From positions 186,001-250,000 of the forward strand of contig NZ_AOLN01000013.1 in the NCBI RefSeq assembly GCF_000337815.1: 64,000 bases of DNA, given 5' to 3'. This DNA is from Haloferax mucosum ATCC BAA-1512 (GTDB lineage Archaea; Halobacteriota; Halobacteria; Halobacteriales; Haloferacaceae). The notes under the pieces are model-generated. The model was not told the origin of the DNA. It saw nothing but the letters and a program-made list of their open reading frames with translations, and did not search any database. A program made the translations under genes and the position numbers. Positions 53,629 through 61,911 of this stretch are shown piece by piece; position 1 is the stretch's first letter; each line of letters begins with the position of its first letter.

Positions 53629-53653
53629 TCAACTCCCAGTCCCACCGCATTCT
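53629..53653. repeat. att-like direct repeat, copy 2
   Basis: Copy 2 follows only 58 bp of unique sequence. That spacer contains an imperfect hairpin, GGCGAGCAC against GTG-TA-CTCGCC, nested in GACGC/GCGTC. No integrase gene lies between or beside the repeats, so this is either a scar or a minimal insertion. Confidence 0.8.
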
Positions 53654-53686
53654 CAGAGAGCAGGGCAACCAAATCGAAACCCTCGT

Positions 53687-54418
53687 TCAAAACCGATACG
53701 CCATCATCACTTCGTCAACGAACTCGCCGTCGATGGTGTAGTGTTCTCTGCGAATCGCTTCGGTCTCCCAGCCGTGGTCGCCGAGGAACTCCAGAGCGCG
53801 GTCGTTCGTCATGGGAATGCTGTTGTAGACCTTGCGGAAGCCGTTTGCTTCCGCCCAATCGAGGCCGCGCTGGAGAAGCAGACTCCCGATACCCGAGTCG
53901 CGGAAGTCGTCTGTGACGCCGACGGTCTGTTGTGCAGTCTCTCGAACCTTCTCGACTTGCGGGAGGTCGAGATGCGTCCACCCGACGACTTCTCCTTCGA
54001 CGGTGGCGACGAAAAACACCCGCGACGCCACCCGATTGTGGCGCGTGACGGTCTCTTCGTAGAGCAGTTGCTCGGCGATGCTTTCGGCGATAACGTAGGT
54101 CTTCTCCGACGTGACGTCCCGAATCGCGTCAACGAGTCCTTCGAAATCCTGCTGGCGACCCGGCCGGATGGTGACCACGCCCACGTCGGTCTGGTGTTCT
54201 TCGATTGCACCGACGTCGAGCGCTAACTGGAGCGTCCCGCCGTCTTCCTCCAGATAGCCTCGTGACTTTAGGCGGTCAAGCTCGGTCCCGAATTCGTCGG
54301 ACGAGACGGGGGCGATATCGAGGAGTACGTTCCGTTTTGCGGTTCCGTGGCGCTCTACGTACTCGTAAATCAGCTTACTGGCCTCTGATTCGAACGTTGG
54401 GTGTTCGGTCGCTCGCAT
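53687..54418 (-). CDS. winged-helix GNAT acetyltransferase (complete paralogue of the left-edge gene)
   Basis: The protein of 243 residues has an N-terminal winged-helix-like part (EASKLIYEYVERHGTAKRNVLLDIA) and a GNAT domain (VVTIRPGRQQDFEGLVDAI; QTVGVTDDFRDSGIGSLLLQRGLDWA with the acetyl-CoA loop). The start ATG 54418 (MRATEHPTFE) is chosen over ATG 54442, because a TATA-like AAATATAC on the minus strand (about 54446-54453) lies about 30 nt upstream, implying an almost leaderless mRNA. It probably acetylates a small molecule or a protein N-terminus; the substrate is unknown. Confidence 0.88.
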   Translation of the reverse strand: MRATEHPTFESEASKLIYEYVERHGTAKRNVLLDIAPVSSDEFGTELDRLKSRGYLEEDGGTLQLALDVGAIEEHQTDVGVVTIRPGRQQDFEGLVDAIRDVTSEKTYVIAESIAEQLLYEETVTRHNRVASRVFFVATVEGEVVGWTHLDLPQVEKVRETAQQTVGVTDDFRDSGIGSLLLQRGLDWAEANGFRKVYNSIPMTNDRALEFLGDHGWETEAIRREHYTIDGEFVDEVMMAYRF

Positions 54419-54518
54419 ACTCCCATGAAGATAGATGGCCATGCGTATATTTCTTGTTCAGCGGCACCACATGACAAACTTCGTGGAGAATAACGTCGCG
54501 GACGGTCGCTCGCACGGG

Positions 54519-55037
54519 TTACTCCAGATACGGGGTTTCAATCGCACTCTCACCACTGATGAGCGTATTCATGTGGCGCGTAATCCAGTCGAAGAGGGTG
54601 ATGAGTGGAAAGAGTGCGATTCCGACGAGTCGAATGACTGGGGCGACGGTTGTCGCCCACTGTTCGGCGTTTCCGAGGCCGAAAGATTTGGGGACAATCT
54701 CTCCGAATACCAGGATGACGAAGCTGGTAAAGAGAGTCGTTGCGACGACTGCGAGGCCGGGAGGGAGATAGCTGACAACAAGTACCGTCACGATACTGGA
54801 GATAGCGATGTTTACGACGTTGTTTCCGACGAGGAGCGTCACGAGCAGTCGGTGTGGGTCGTCGGAAAGTTCGGCCAGAGTGGCCGCTCGGCTGTCGCCC
54901 GTGGTCACTGCTTGCTGTCGAATCCACTCCCGAGGCAGCGAGAAGATAGCCGTCTCAGAACTGGAAAAAAACGCGCTACACACCAACAACAGGACAACTG
55001 CGACGAGTCCACCGACGAGGAGAGTGGTCGTGGTCAT
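54519..55037 (-). CDS. DUF21/CNNM-type membrane protein, short form
   Basis: The 172-residue protein has an N-terminal helix (LVGGLVAVVLLLVCSAFF), the SSSETAIFSL motif, and three more hydrophobic segments (LLVGNNVVNIAISSIVTVL; VVATTLFTSFVILVFGEIVPKS; LVGIALFPLITLF), matching the DUF21 domain of CNNM/CorC magnesium transporters. The CBS pair and CorC_HlyC domain of full-length members are absent; the stop at 54519 is clean. It may be a minimal Mg2+/cation transporter or a partner. Confidence 0.85.
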   Translation of the reverse strand: MTTTTLLVGGLVAVVLLLVCSAFFSSSETAIFSLPREWIRQQAVTTGDSRAATLAELSDDPHRLLVTLLVGNNVVNIAISSIVTVLVVSYLPPGLAVVATTLFTSFVILVFGEIVPKSFGLGNAEQWATTVAPVIRLVGIALFPLITLFDWITRHMNTLISGESAIETPYLE

Positions 55038-55147
55038 ATACGTAGTCCATCAGGGCGAAGACAGAAACCCTTCCGCCTCGGCGAATCCCGAATGACAGAT
55101 ATCAACAAATGCGTAACGGCTTTGAATCGGCCTGCCAACGTTCGGGT

Positions 55148-55468
55148 ATGGATTGGCCACACGACCCGGACGGCGAAGAAGGGAGCGAAGGCGGACGCAA
55201 GTACGGCCAGGCAGTCATCGCAAAGAAGATCGACGAAGACGAGGACTTCCCGCTGAACAAAGTGGAGTTCGTCGATGAGTTCGGTGACCACCCGATTCGA
55301 CTCGACTACGAGCGTGTTGTCTCACTCTCGGATATCTTCGAACACGTCGAAGGCGAATCGTTCGGCGACTTCGTCGAATTCCACAAGGCCGTCGGCAAAG
55401 CGATGCGCGAAAACGACTTTTGGTTCTACGAGGGAGCAGAACAGTTCGTCACCGGCAAGAAAGCGTAA
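55148..55468 (+). CDS. hypothetical acidic protein, DUF5785-like (106 aa)
   Basis: The protein of 106 residues begins MDWPHDPDGEEGSEGGRKYG and reads as a small alpha/beta domain (YGQAVIAKKIDEDEDFPLNKVEFVDEFGDHPIRLDYERVVSLSDIF, only in part: IAKKIDEDEDFP, DHPIRLDYERVV). It resembles a haloarchaeal domain of unknown function (DUF5785, by recollection). ATG 55148 is chosen, since the frame before it overlaps the promoter. It is divergent from the DUF21 gene. Confidence 0.75.
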   Translation: MDWPHDPDGEEGSEGGRKYGQAVIAKKIDEDEDFPLNKVEFVDEFGDHPIRLDYERVVSLSDIFEHVEGESFGDFVEFHKAVGKAMRENDFWFYEGAEQFVTGKKA

Positions 55469-55498
55469 TTCCGACGCAGACGGAGTTAGACGACCGGT

Positions 55499-56194
55499 TT
55501 ACGTATCCGACCGCTCGTAGGAGGCTCGTTCCTGTACTTCCTGTTCGATAGCGTCGCGTTCCCACGTACGCGTCTCGTCGCCTTCGACCTCGGCTTGTAC
55601 TTTCTCTTCGAGAAGCGTCACGGCGACACTGTTTGCACCCTCGGGGATGATGAGGTCGGCGTGTTTCTTCGTCGGCTCGATGAACTGCTCGTGCATCGGC
55701 TTGACCGTCGAGAGATACTGGTCGATGACACCTTGGAGGTCGCGGCCGCGGTCGATGGCGTCGCGCTGGATACGCCGCAGAATACGAACGTCGGCGTCGG
55801 TTTCGACGTACAGGCGTAAATCGAGCATCTCGTTTACGTCCTCGTCGTAGAGCGCGAGAATTCCTTCCAGGATGATGACGTCGGTCGGCTCGACGGTCAC
55901 GCGCTCTGGTTTCCGGTTGTGGACCTCGAAATCGTACTGCGGCATCTCGACGGACCGGCCTTCGAGCAGTTCGGAGAGCTGTTCGCGCAATAGGTCCCAC
56001 TCGAACGCCGACGGGTGGTCGTAGTTCATCTGCTCCCGCTCGGCCATTTCGAGGTGACTCTGGTCTTTGTAGTAGTTGTCAATCGGAATCCGCGTCACGG
56101 ATTCGCCGACGTTCTCCGTGATGAGTCGGGCCACGGTCGTCTTTCCGGCACCACTGCCCCCGGCGATGCCGATGACGAACGACGGAATAGTCAT
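55499..56194 (-). CDS. udk: uridine kinase
   Basis: The 231-residue P-loop kinase begins with VIGIAGGSGAGKTTVARLI (Walker A GGSGAGKT, about 11-18) and contains DNYYKDQSHLEM and NYDHPSAFEWDLL (uridine binding), LEGILALYDEDV and RRIQRDAIDRGRDLQGVIDQY (part: RRIQRDAIDRGRD). It phosphorylates uridine/cytidine in pyrimidine salvage. It is monocistronic; the next gene upstream is the divergent binding protein. Confidence 0.94.
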   Translation of the reverse strand: MTIPSFVIGIAGGSGAGKTTVARLITENVGESVTRIPIDNYYKDQSHLEMAEREQMNYDHPSAFEWDLLREQLSELLEGRSVEMPQYDFEVHNRKPERVTVEPTDVIILEGILALYDEDVNEMLDLRLYVETDADVRILRRIQRDAIDRGRDLQGVIDQYLSTVKPMHEQFIEPTKKHADLIIPEGANSVAVTLLEEKVQAEVEGDETRTWERDAIEQEVQERASYERSDT

Positions 56195-56349
56195 CTACCG
56201 AACCACGCCCGCGTACACGTTTGAACACAGCGATTCGCTCTTTTCACCGAGTTAGTATATAAAACACAGTGGTAGTCTATATCAATCAGCCGTCTCTCAT
56301 ACCGCTGTCGTCCGTAATTATTACTGATTTCTGAACATTTGGGGTTAAA

Positions 56350-56357
56350 TTTATAAA
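56350..56357 (+). promoter_or_regulatory. TATA box of the binding-protein gene
   Basis: tttataaa lies about 26 nt before ATG 56381, so transcription would start at or next to that codon. This supports MVRDIVRR as the protein start rather than ATG 56369 four codons earlier. Confidence 0.6.
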
Positions 56358-56380
56358 CTACACCGTCCATGCCATTTGAC

Positions 56381-57697
56381 ATGGTACGTGATATCGTACG
56401 ACGCGACTTCCTCAAGGGAGTGGGAGCCGCGGGCGCGGCAGGCTTGACTGGCTTATCAGGATGCATCGGTGGCGGCGGCGACGGTGGTGGCGGCCCGGAG
56501 GGGCTTGTCGTCATCGGCTACCCGGAAAGCGGGATTCAGTTGTTCCGTGATTACTACAGCGCATCCGACGGGAGCGAGTCGATTCTGGTTCCCGACGGGC
56601 TTCGCTCTGGGTCGATGCCCGGGCAGGTCGGAAACGACATGGAGAACGTCACCGGAACGGCACCGGCGGCTGGCGGTCCGAATCAAGAGACGTTCAACCA
56701 ACTGTTCCAAGACGAGTACGGGGGGGCACCGGGGGTCTTTACGTCACAGACGTACGACTCCGTCGCAATCCAACTCCTCTCGAACGCCGCGGCCGGTGAG
56801 AACTCCGGACCGGCAATCAAAGACCAGATGCGCCGGATGGCGAATCCGGGCGGCATGACGGTCGGACCGGACAACCTCGTAGAGGGTATCGAAGCGGCCG
56901 CAAACGGCGAAGACATCGACTACCAAGGAGCGTCGTCTTCGGTCAACTTCAACGAGTTGGGCGACCCCGCGGAGGCGGCCTACGCCATCTGGGAGTTCGA
57001 CGCCGAAAACAACGCGACGACAGAAGTCGATAAACAGAGTTTCGCTGGCGACAACCCCGACGGGTCCGGACCGGCCGCAGACAGCGGGCCGGGGGGGACC
57101 GACCGCGAAATCGACGTGGGGATTCTCCTGCCGGAGACCGGTGATCTCGCGGCCGTCGGGCAACCGATGATTCAGGCCGCACAGATACCGGTCAAGCAGG
57201 TCAACGACGCCAACCCGGCCGGCATCTCGGTCAACGCGCAGATCGAAGACACCCAAACGTCTCCCGACGTCGGTGTCTCGGCCGCGCAATCGCTCGTCTC
57301 CGCCGGCGTCCCGTCGGTCTGTGGGTCGGCATCGTCCGGTGTGAACGTCCCCGTCTCACAACAGGCGTTCATCCCGAACGAAATCGTCGGCTGTTCGCCG
57401 TCCTCGACGGCACTGTCCGTCTCGAACCTCGAAGACAACGACTTCATCTTCCGGACGGCACCGTCCGACTTCCTGCAGGGTCGCGTCATGGCACAGGTCA
57501 TGTCCGAACGCCTCGAAGTCAGCACGGTATCGACGCTGTTCGTCAACAACGACTACGGGCAACAACTCTCCGAGCGCTTCAGTAGCGTCTTCAGTGACCA
57601 ATTCGATGGGGAAGTGTACAATCAGGTCGCGTTCAACATCGGTGAGTCGTCGTACTCCTCGGTCATCGGGACGGCGCTCTCCGGTCCGGAGAACTGA
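56381..57697 (+). CDS. branched-chain amino acid type ABC substrate-binding lipoprotein, circularly permuted
   Basis: The protein of 438 residues has a Tat lipoprotein signal (RRDFLKGVGAAG, lipobox LSGC with Cys28) and a Gly-rich linker. Residues 39-222 (GLVVIGYPESGIQLFRDYYS; YQGASSSVNFNELG) match the C-terminal half of LivJ/LivK-type proteins, and residues 243-438 (IDVGILLPETGDLAAVG; NNDYGQQLSERF) match the N-terminal half. The normal order is therefore swapped, with the ends joined through a Gly/Asp linker (223-242). The protein ends at GTALSGPEN, exactly where the half at residue 39 (GPEGLVV) should continue. The livHMGF genes lie nearby on the other strand. It may still fold, since both halves are whole. 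Confidence 0.88.
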   Translation: MVRDIVRRDFLKGVGAAGAAGLTGLSGCIGGGGDGGGGPEGLVVIGYPESGIQLFRDYYSASDGSESILVPDGLRSGSMPGQVGNDMENVTGTAPAAGGPNQETFNQLFQDEYGGAPGVFTSQTYDSVAIQLLSNAAAGENSGPAIKDQMRRMANPGGMTVGPDNLVEGIEAAANGEDIDYQGASSSVNFNELGDPAEAAYAIWEFDAENNATTEVDKQSFAGDNPDGSGPAADSGPGGTDREIDVGILLPETGDLAAVGQPMIQAAQIPVKQVNDANPAGISVNAQIEDTQTSPDVGVSAAQSLVSAGVPSVCGSASSGVNVPVSQQAFIPNEIVGCSPSSTALSVSNLEDNDFIFRTAPSDFLQGRVMAQVMSERLEVSTVSTLFVNNDYGQQLSERFSSVFSDQFDGEVYNQVAFNIGESSYSSVIGTALSGPEN

Positions 57698-57824
57698 GCA
57701 GGGCGAGAGACCCGGGCAGACACAGATTCGGCTTTTTTCGGAGACGCTGTGAGCACCGGTACCGACAGGTATCGGTCCCCGGCCGCCACAAGACACTTGT
57801 CTGATAATTGGTACAAAATCGATA

Positions 57825-58934
57825 ATGAAGCGTCGCGCCCTCCTCTCGACGCTCGGTGGGTCGTATCTCACACTCACCGCCGGTTGTCTCTCACAAAACG
57901 GGACGTCGGGGACGCCGTCGAATCCGCAATCAACGACGACCAAATCGACGTCGCCACCGACGGGTACGGGGTCGGAGACGAAAACGCCCGAACCCACGCG
58001 TGCCAACCTCATCGTCGAAAACGACGACGACGAGGAGCACACGCTATCGATTCGAGTTCGAAACGCCGCCGGCGACGAGGGTACCGCGATTCTCGACCGG
58101 TCTGTCGATGTGAGTGACGGTCCTGGCTTCGGGATGGGCGTCGCGGGTTCTCGCGTCGGCGAGGGGACGTACCGCGTCACTGCCGAACTCGACACCGGCG
58201 CGACGCTCGATTACGAGTGGCGCGTCACAGCGGTAGCACGAGACCTCTCTATCGTCATCACGAGCGACGGAAGCCTCGAACCGCGTCAGCGACTCGCCGA
58301 AGGTGGCGACGGGAACCTCCCGTACGACGTCTCGGGGGCGAAAGACATCTTCGCACCTCCGCGCGCCGAAATCCGAAACGAGAGTGACGAAGACACCATG
58401 CTGACTATCGGCATCGAACACGACGGCGACCGGTTTTTCGAGCACACGTTCAACGCCGAGACGGACCGCGAAATTTCGACCCCGCCGCTCGTGAAATCGC
58501 ACGCGACCTACGACGTGAGCGTCGAGACCGACGACGGTCGAAGCGCGTCCTACGAGTGGACGATTCCAGAGAACTGGGGGTGGCCGTTACTGGCGATTCT
58601 CGTCGCCGAGGACGGGTCGCTCATGGTCGGGTGTTCGTGGCCTCGCAGGCGCTCGATTTCCGTCGAGAACACCGACGAAACCGACCACGAGCTGACGCTG
58701 ATGGTTTCGGGCGACGGAAGCACCGTGGCCGAGACGACACAGACGGTATCGCCCGGCGAGTCGGAGTACGCTTTCGATGTCCCCATCGGCGACGAGTACG
58801 AGTTGACAGTCGAGACAGACGGCGGGTCGGAAACCGTGACGTACGCCGCTTGTTACTGCTGGAACACACGCGTGACGGTGACGCTCGCCGGTGGAACACC
58901 GGCCGTCGAGACGTTCCACTACTGGTGTGAGTGA
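57825..58934 (+). CDS. lipoprotein with three repeated Ig-like domains
   Basis: The 369-residue protein has a lipobox LTAGC (Cys21) after MKRRALLSTL, a Thr/Pro-rich linker (22-58), and three tandem domains at about 60-151, 180-266 and 276-362. Each starts with a segment such as VENDDDEEHTLSIRV, IRNESDEDTMLTIGI or VENTDETDHELTLMV and ends in a DYEW- or SYEW-type strand. The domains look like extracellular Ig-like beta sandwiches. The last repeat has extra cysteines (ACYCW). It lies between the binding protein and the livF end, but on the plus strand. Function unknown. Confidence 0.8.
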   Translation: MKRRALLSTLGGSYLTLTAGCLSQNGTSGTPSNPQSTTTKSTSPPTGTGSETKTPEPTRANLIVENDDDEEHTLSIRVRNAAGDEGTAILDRSVDVSDGPGFGMGVAGSRVGEGTYRVTAELDTGATLDYEWRVTAVARDLSIVITSDGSLEPRQRLAEGGDGNLPYDVSGAKDIFAPPRAEIRNESDEDTMLTIGIEHDGDRFFEHTFNAETDREISTPPLVKSHATYDVSVETDDGRSASYEWTIPENWGWPLLAILVAEDGSLMVGCSWPRRRSISVENTDETDHELTLMVSGDGSTVAETTQTVSPGESEYAFDVPIGDEYELTVETDGGSETVTYAACYCWNTRVTVTLAGGTPAVETFHYWCE

Positions 58935-58967
58935 ACGGAGATAAAAACGAACCGGGGGCGTGGATAG

Positions 58968-59729
58968 CTATCCGCCGAGGAAGTCCTGTCTGACCTGCTC
59001 GTCTTCGAGCAGTGCGGTGCCGGTGTCCATGTAGCGGTTCTGTCCGTTGGCGAGGACGTAGCCGCGGTCGCATCGCCGGAGCGCTTCCATCGCGTTCTGT
59101 TCGACCATCAGGATGGCCGTGCCGGCCTCGTTGATTTCGTCGATCTTGTCGAACATCTCGTCTACGAGGTCGGGAGCGAGCCCCGCCGATGGCTCGTCAA
59201 GCAAGAGCAAGTCGGGGTCGAGCATGAGGGCGCGACCCATCGCAAGCATCTGCTGTTGCCCGCCGGACATGGTGCCCGCCTTCTGGTGTTTTCGCTCTTC
59301 GAGGATTGGGAACCGGTCGTAGACCGCGCGCATCGACTCGGTCGGGACATCGTCGAGGATGTACGCGCCCATTTCGAGGTTCTCCTCGACCGTCAGCGTC
59401 GGGAACACGTTGTCGTTCTGCGGGACGTACCCGATGCCGACGTGAATAATGTCTTCGGGACGTCGGCCGGTGATATCGTCGTCTTTGAACTGCACCTTGC
59501 CACCCATGTGCGCCGTCAGGCCGAAGACGGACTTCATCGTCGTGGACTTGCCGGCCCCGTTCGGGCCGACGATGGTGACGTACTCACCGTCGAAGACGTC
59601 CATATCGACGTCGGTGAGGATTTGCAGGTCGCCGTAGCCGGCGTCGAGGTTGCGGACGCGCAGGAGCACGTCGCTTCGGTCTTCGACGCCCGCACCGCTC
59701 GTCGCACTGGTGTTGGCATCGACGCTCAT
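58968..59729 (-). CDS. livF: branched-chain amino acid ABC transporter ATPase LivF
   Basis: The 253-residue ATPase has Walker A GPNGAGKSTT, the signature MSGGQQQMLAMGRALML and Walker B LLLLDEPSAG, with the D-loop and H-switch typical of the LivF type (NAMEALRRCDRGYVLANG). It pairs with LivG on the membrane parts LivH and LivM. It is the last gene of the operon; the start overlaps LivG by 4 nt. The N-terminus (about 30 residues, MSVDANTSATSG) is an extra halophilic tail. Confidence 0.95.
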   Translation of the reverse strand: MSVDANTSATSGAGVEDRSDVLLRVRNLDAGYGDLQILTDVDMDVFDGEYVTIVGPNGAGKSTTMKSVFGLTAHMGGKVQFKDDDITGRRPEDIIHVGIGYVPQNDNVFPTLTVEENLEMGAYILDDVPTESMRAVYDRFPILEERKHQKAGTMSGGQQQMLAMGRALMLDPDLLLLDEPSAGLAPDLVDEMFDKIDEINEAGTAILMVEQNAMEALRRCDRGYVLANGQNRYMDTGTALLEDEQVRQDFLGG

Positions 59730-60589
59730 ACGTTCCCTCCGAGGTAGGCTTCGATGACCTCCTCGTTGCTCCGAATGTCGTCCGGCGTCCCCTCGGTCAG
59801 CACTTTCCCTTGGTGGAGGACGATAACGTGTTCACAGTTGTTCATGATGAGGTCCATGTCGTGTTCCACGAGGAGGAAGGTGTAGCCCTGCTCGCGGAGT
59901 TCGTGGACGTGTTTGAGTAGCTTCTTTTCGAGCGTGGGATTAACCCCGGCGAACGGCTCGTCTAAGAGCAACATGTCGGGGTCCGTGAGGAGTGCCCGCG
60001 CCATTTCGAGGAGTTTCCGCTGGCCGCCTGAGAGGTTGCCCGCGTACTCCTCTGCGATGTGGGCGATGTCGAAGAAGTCGAGGACTTCCCAGACGCGTTC
60101 GAGCAGTTCTTCTTCCTGTTCGCGCACGTCGTCGCGGACGCCCGGCATGACCGACCGCCAGAGTTCTTCGCCGCGCTGGTGTTTCGGCGCGAGCATCATG
60201 TTTTCGAGGACGGTCATGTCGCTCAGTTCGCGGGCGATTTGGAACGTCCGAACCATACCGCGGTTGGCGATTTCGTGTGGCTCCTCGCCGGTGATGTCTT
60301 CACCGTTGAACGTGACAGTCCCCGCGTCGGGCTTGAGCACACCCGTGATGAGGTTGAACGTCGTGGATTTGCCGGCTCCGTTGGGACCGATAAGTCCCGT
60401 GAGACTCCCGGCTTCGACTTCGAACGACGCGCCATCGACGGCGGTGATACCGCCGAAGGACTTGTGCAGTCCCTCGACTTGCAACGGGAAATCGACCGTC
60501 GTCTCGACGCCCGACGCGAACGCGCCGAGTGCGTCCTCGTCGGGTTTGGTTGCGACGTCATCGACGGGTGGGTCCGCCGCGTCGCTCAT
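59726..60589 (-). CDS. livG: branched-chain amino acid ABC transporter ATPase LivG
   Basis: The 287-residue ATPase has a Walker A GPNGAGKSTTFNLITG, the LivG-type insertion (RTFQIARELSDMTVLENMMLAPKH), signature LSGGQRKLLEMARAL and Walker B LLLDEPFAG. An N-terminal extension of about 35 residues precedes the domain. Start and stop overlap LivM and LivF by 4 nt each. Confidence 0.95.
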   Translation of the reverse strand: MSDAADPPVDDVATKPDEDALGAFASGVETTVDFPLQVEGLHKSFGGITAVDGASFEVEAGSLTGLIGPNGAGKSTTFNLITGVLKPDAGTVTFNGEDITGEEPHEIANRGMVRTFQIARELSDMTVLENMMLAPKHQRGEELWRSVMPGVRDDVREQEEELLERVWEVLDFFDIAHIAEEYAGNLSGGQRKLLEMARALLTDPDMLLLDEPFAGVNPTLEKKLLKHVHELREQGYTFLLVEHDMDLIMNNCEHVIVLHQGKVLTEGTPDDIRSNEEVIEAYLGGNV

Positions 60590-61911
60590 TCGTCGTCACC
60601 TCCTTCGACCGAACCGCCGTCAGTTGCCATCGTCTTCGGACGCGACAGCGAGATGACGGACGCCGTCTCCTTGCGGTGGCCAAGAAGCCCGTCGGGGCGG
60701 TTGTGCATCAGCCAGATGAGCACGAGACCCATCACCACGAGTTGGAGTTGCCGGATGCTATCGACCGTGTACAGGAGGAGCGGGACGGGGTCGAGTTGCG
60801 AGATGAGCGGGCCGATGGCCTGCCCGAATCCAGCCGGGGAGCCGAGATTGGGGAACACCGCCGAGACGAGGTTCTGGAAGTACCGCGGTCCCTGGTAGAG
60901 CACTGCGGCGAAGACCGCCCCGCCGAGGACGCTCCCGGTATTGGAGCCCGCACCGCCGATGATGAGCGCGATCCAAATGAAGAACGTCACGCGCGGCCGG
61001 AAGAAGTTCGGCGTCACGGCACCCTGCGGTATGAGCCAGAGGATACCGGCGAGACCCATCAGCGCACAGCCGAGCATGAACGACTTAATCTTGAACTTGT
61101 CAGTGTCCTTCCCGAGCGCGTTCGCCACGTCTTCGTCCTCGCGGATGGCCTTCAGCACGCGACCGAAGGGCGATTCACCGGTGCGCTTGAGCAACCAGTA
61201 GAACGCGCTGACGAACCCGAGGAGCAACAGGCCGTAGACGATGCCGTCTACGACGGGTTTCGGATTCGTCGGGACGATGACTTGGAACGCATCGACGAAG
61301 CCGAGGTAGACGCCCCACAGCCCCACAGATTGGAACAGCGCTTGGAGCGGCGGCACGAAGTCGAGGATAAGCCCCGACCCGCCGCCGAATCCGACGGTGT
61401 TTCCGAGCACCGAGAACTGCTGAAGCTCCCCGGAGAGGAAACTAAAGCGGACGATTTCCGACATCGCAATCGTCACGATTGCCAAGTAGTCCGCCCGCAA
61501 CCGAAGCGCGGGGAGCGCGACCACGAGTCCCAAGAGGGCGGCCGCGAGCATGCCGGCGAGGATACCGACCCACAGTGGCAAGCCGAGACCACCGACTTGC
61601 GCCGCGCCGCCGGGGACGAACACCGGTTTCGAGACGAGCGCCATCACGTACACACCGACGGCCATGAAGCCGACGATGCCGATGTTGAACAGCCCGGTGT
61701 AACCCCAATGGAGATTGAGGGCGAGCGACAGCATCGCAAACACGCCGATGTAGAACGTCAGCGTGGCGATGGAGTTCAGTTGTCCGCGAAGGTCGTACCC
61801 GAGTCCAATCCCCGCAAGGATGTACAGGAGGTACGCGGATACGAGGACGAACACGATGAGTCCCGCGTCGCCGCCCGGCATGCGAGCGGCGAGGTCGTCT
61901 CGGACGCTCAT
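60586..61911 (-). CDS. livM: branched-chain amino acid ABC transporter permease LivM
   Basis: The protein of 441 residues has about ten hydrophobic segments and the LivM motif YLAIVTIAMSEIVR and GIGLGYDLRGQLN; the coupling region is GRVLKAIREDEDVANALGKD. ATG 61911 (MSVRDDLAARMPGG) is chosen because it overlaps the livH stop by 4 nt; a longer frame upstream lies inside livH. A cytoplasmic acidic tail follows the last helix. Confidence 0.93.
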   Translation of the reverse strand: MSVRDDLAARMPGGDAGLIVFVLVSAYLLYILAGIGLGYDLRGQLNSIATLTFYIGVFAMLSLALNLHWGYTGLFNIGIVGFMAVGVYVMALVSKPVFVPGGAAQVGGLGLPLWVGILAGMLAAALLGLVVALPALRLRADYLAIVTIAMSEIVRFSFLSGELQQFSVLGNTVGFGGGSGLILDFVPPLQALFQSVGLWGVYLGFVDAFQVIVPTNPKPVVDGIVYGLLLLGFVSAFYWLLKRTGESPFGRVLKAIREDEDVANALGKDTDKFKIKSFMLGCALMGLAGILWLIPQGAVTPNFFRPRVTFFIWIALIIGGAGSNTGSVLGGAVFAAVLYQGPRYFQNLVSAVFPNLGSPAGFGQAIGPLISQLDPVPLLLYTVDSIRQLQLVVMGLVLIWLMHNRPDGLLGHRKETASVISLSRPKTMATDGGSVEGGDDE

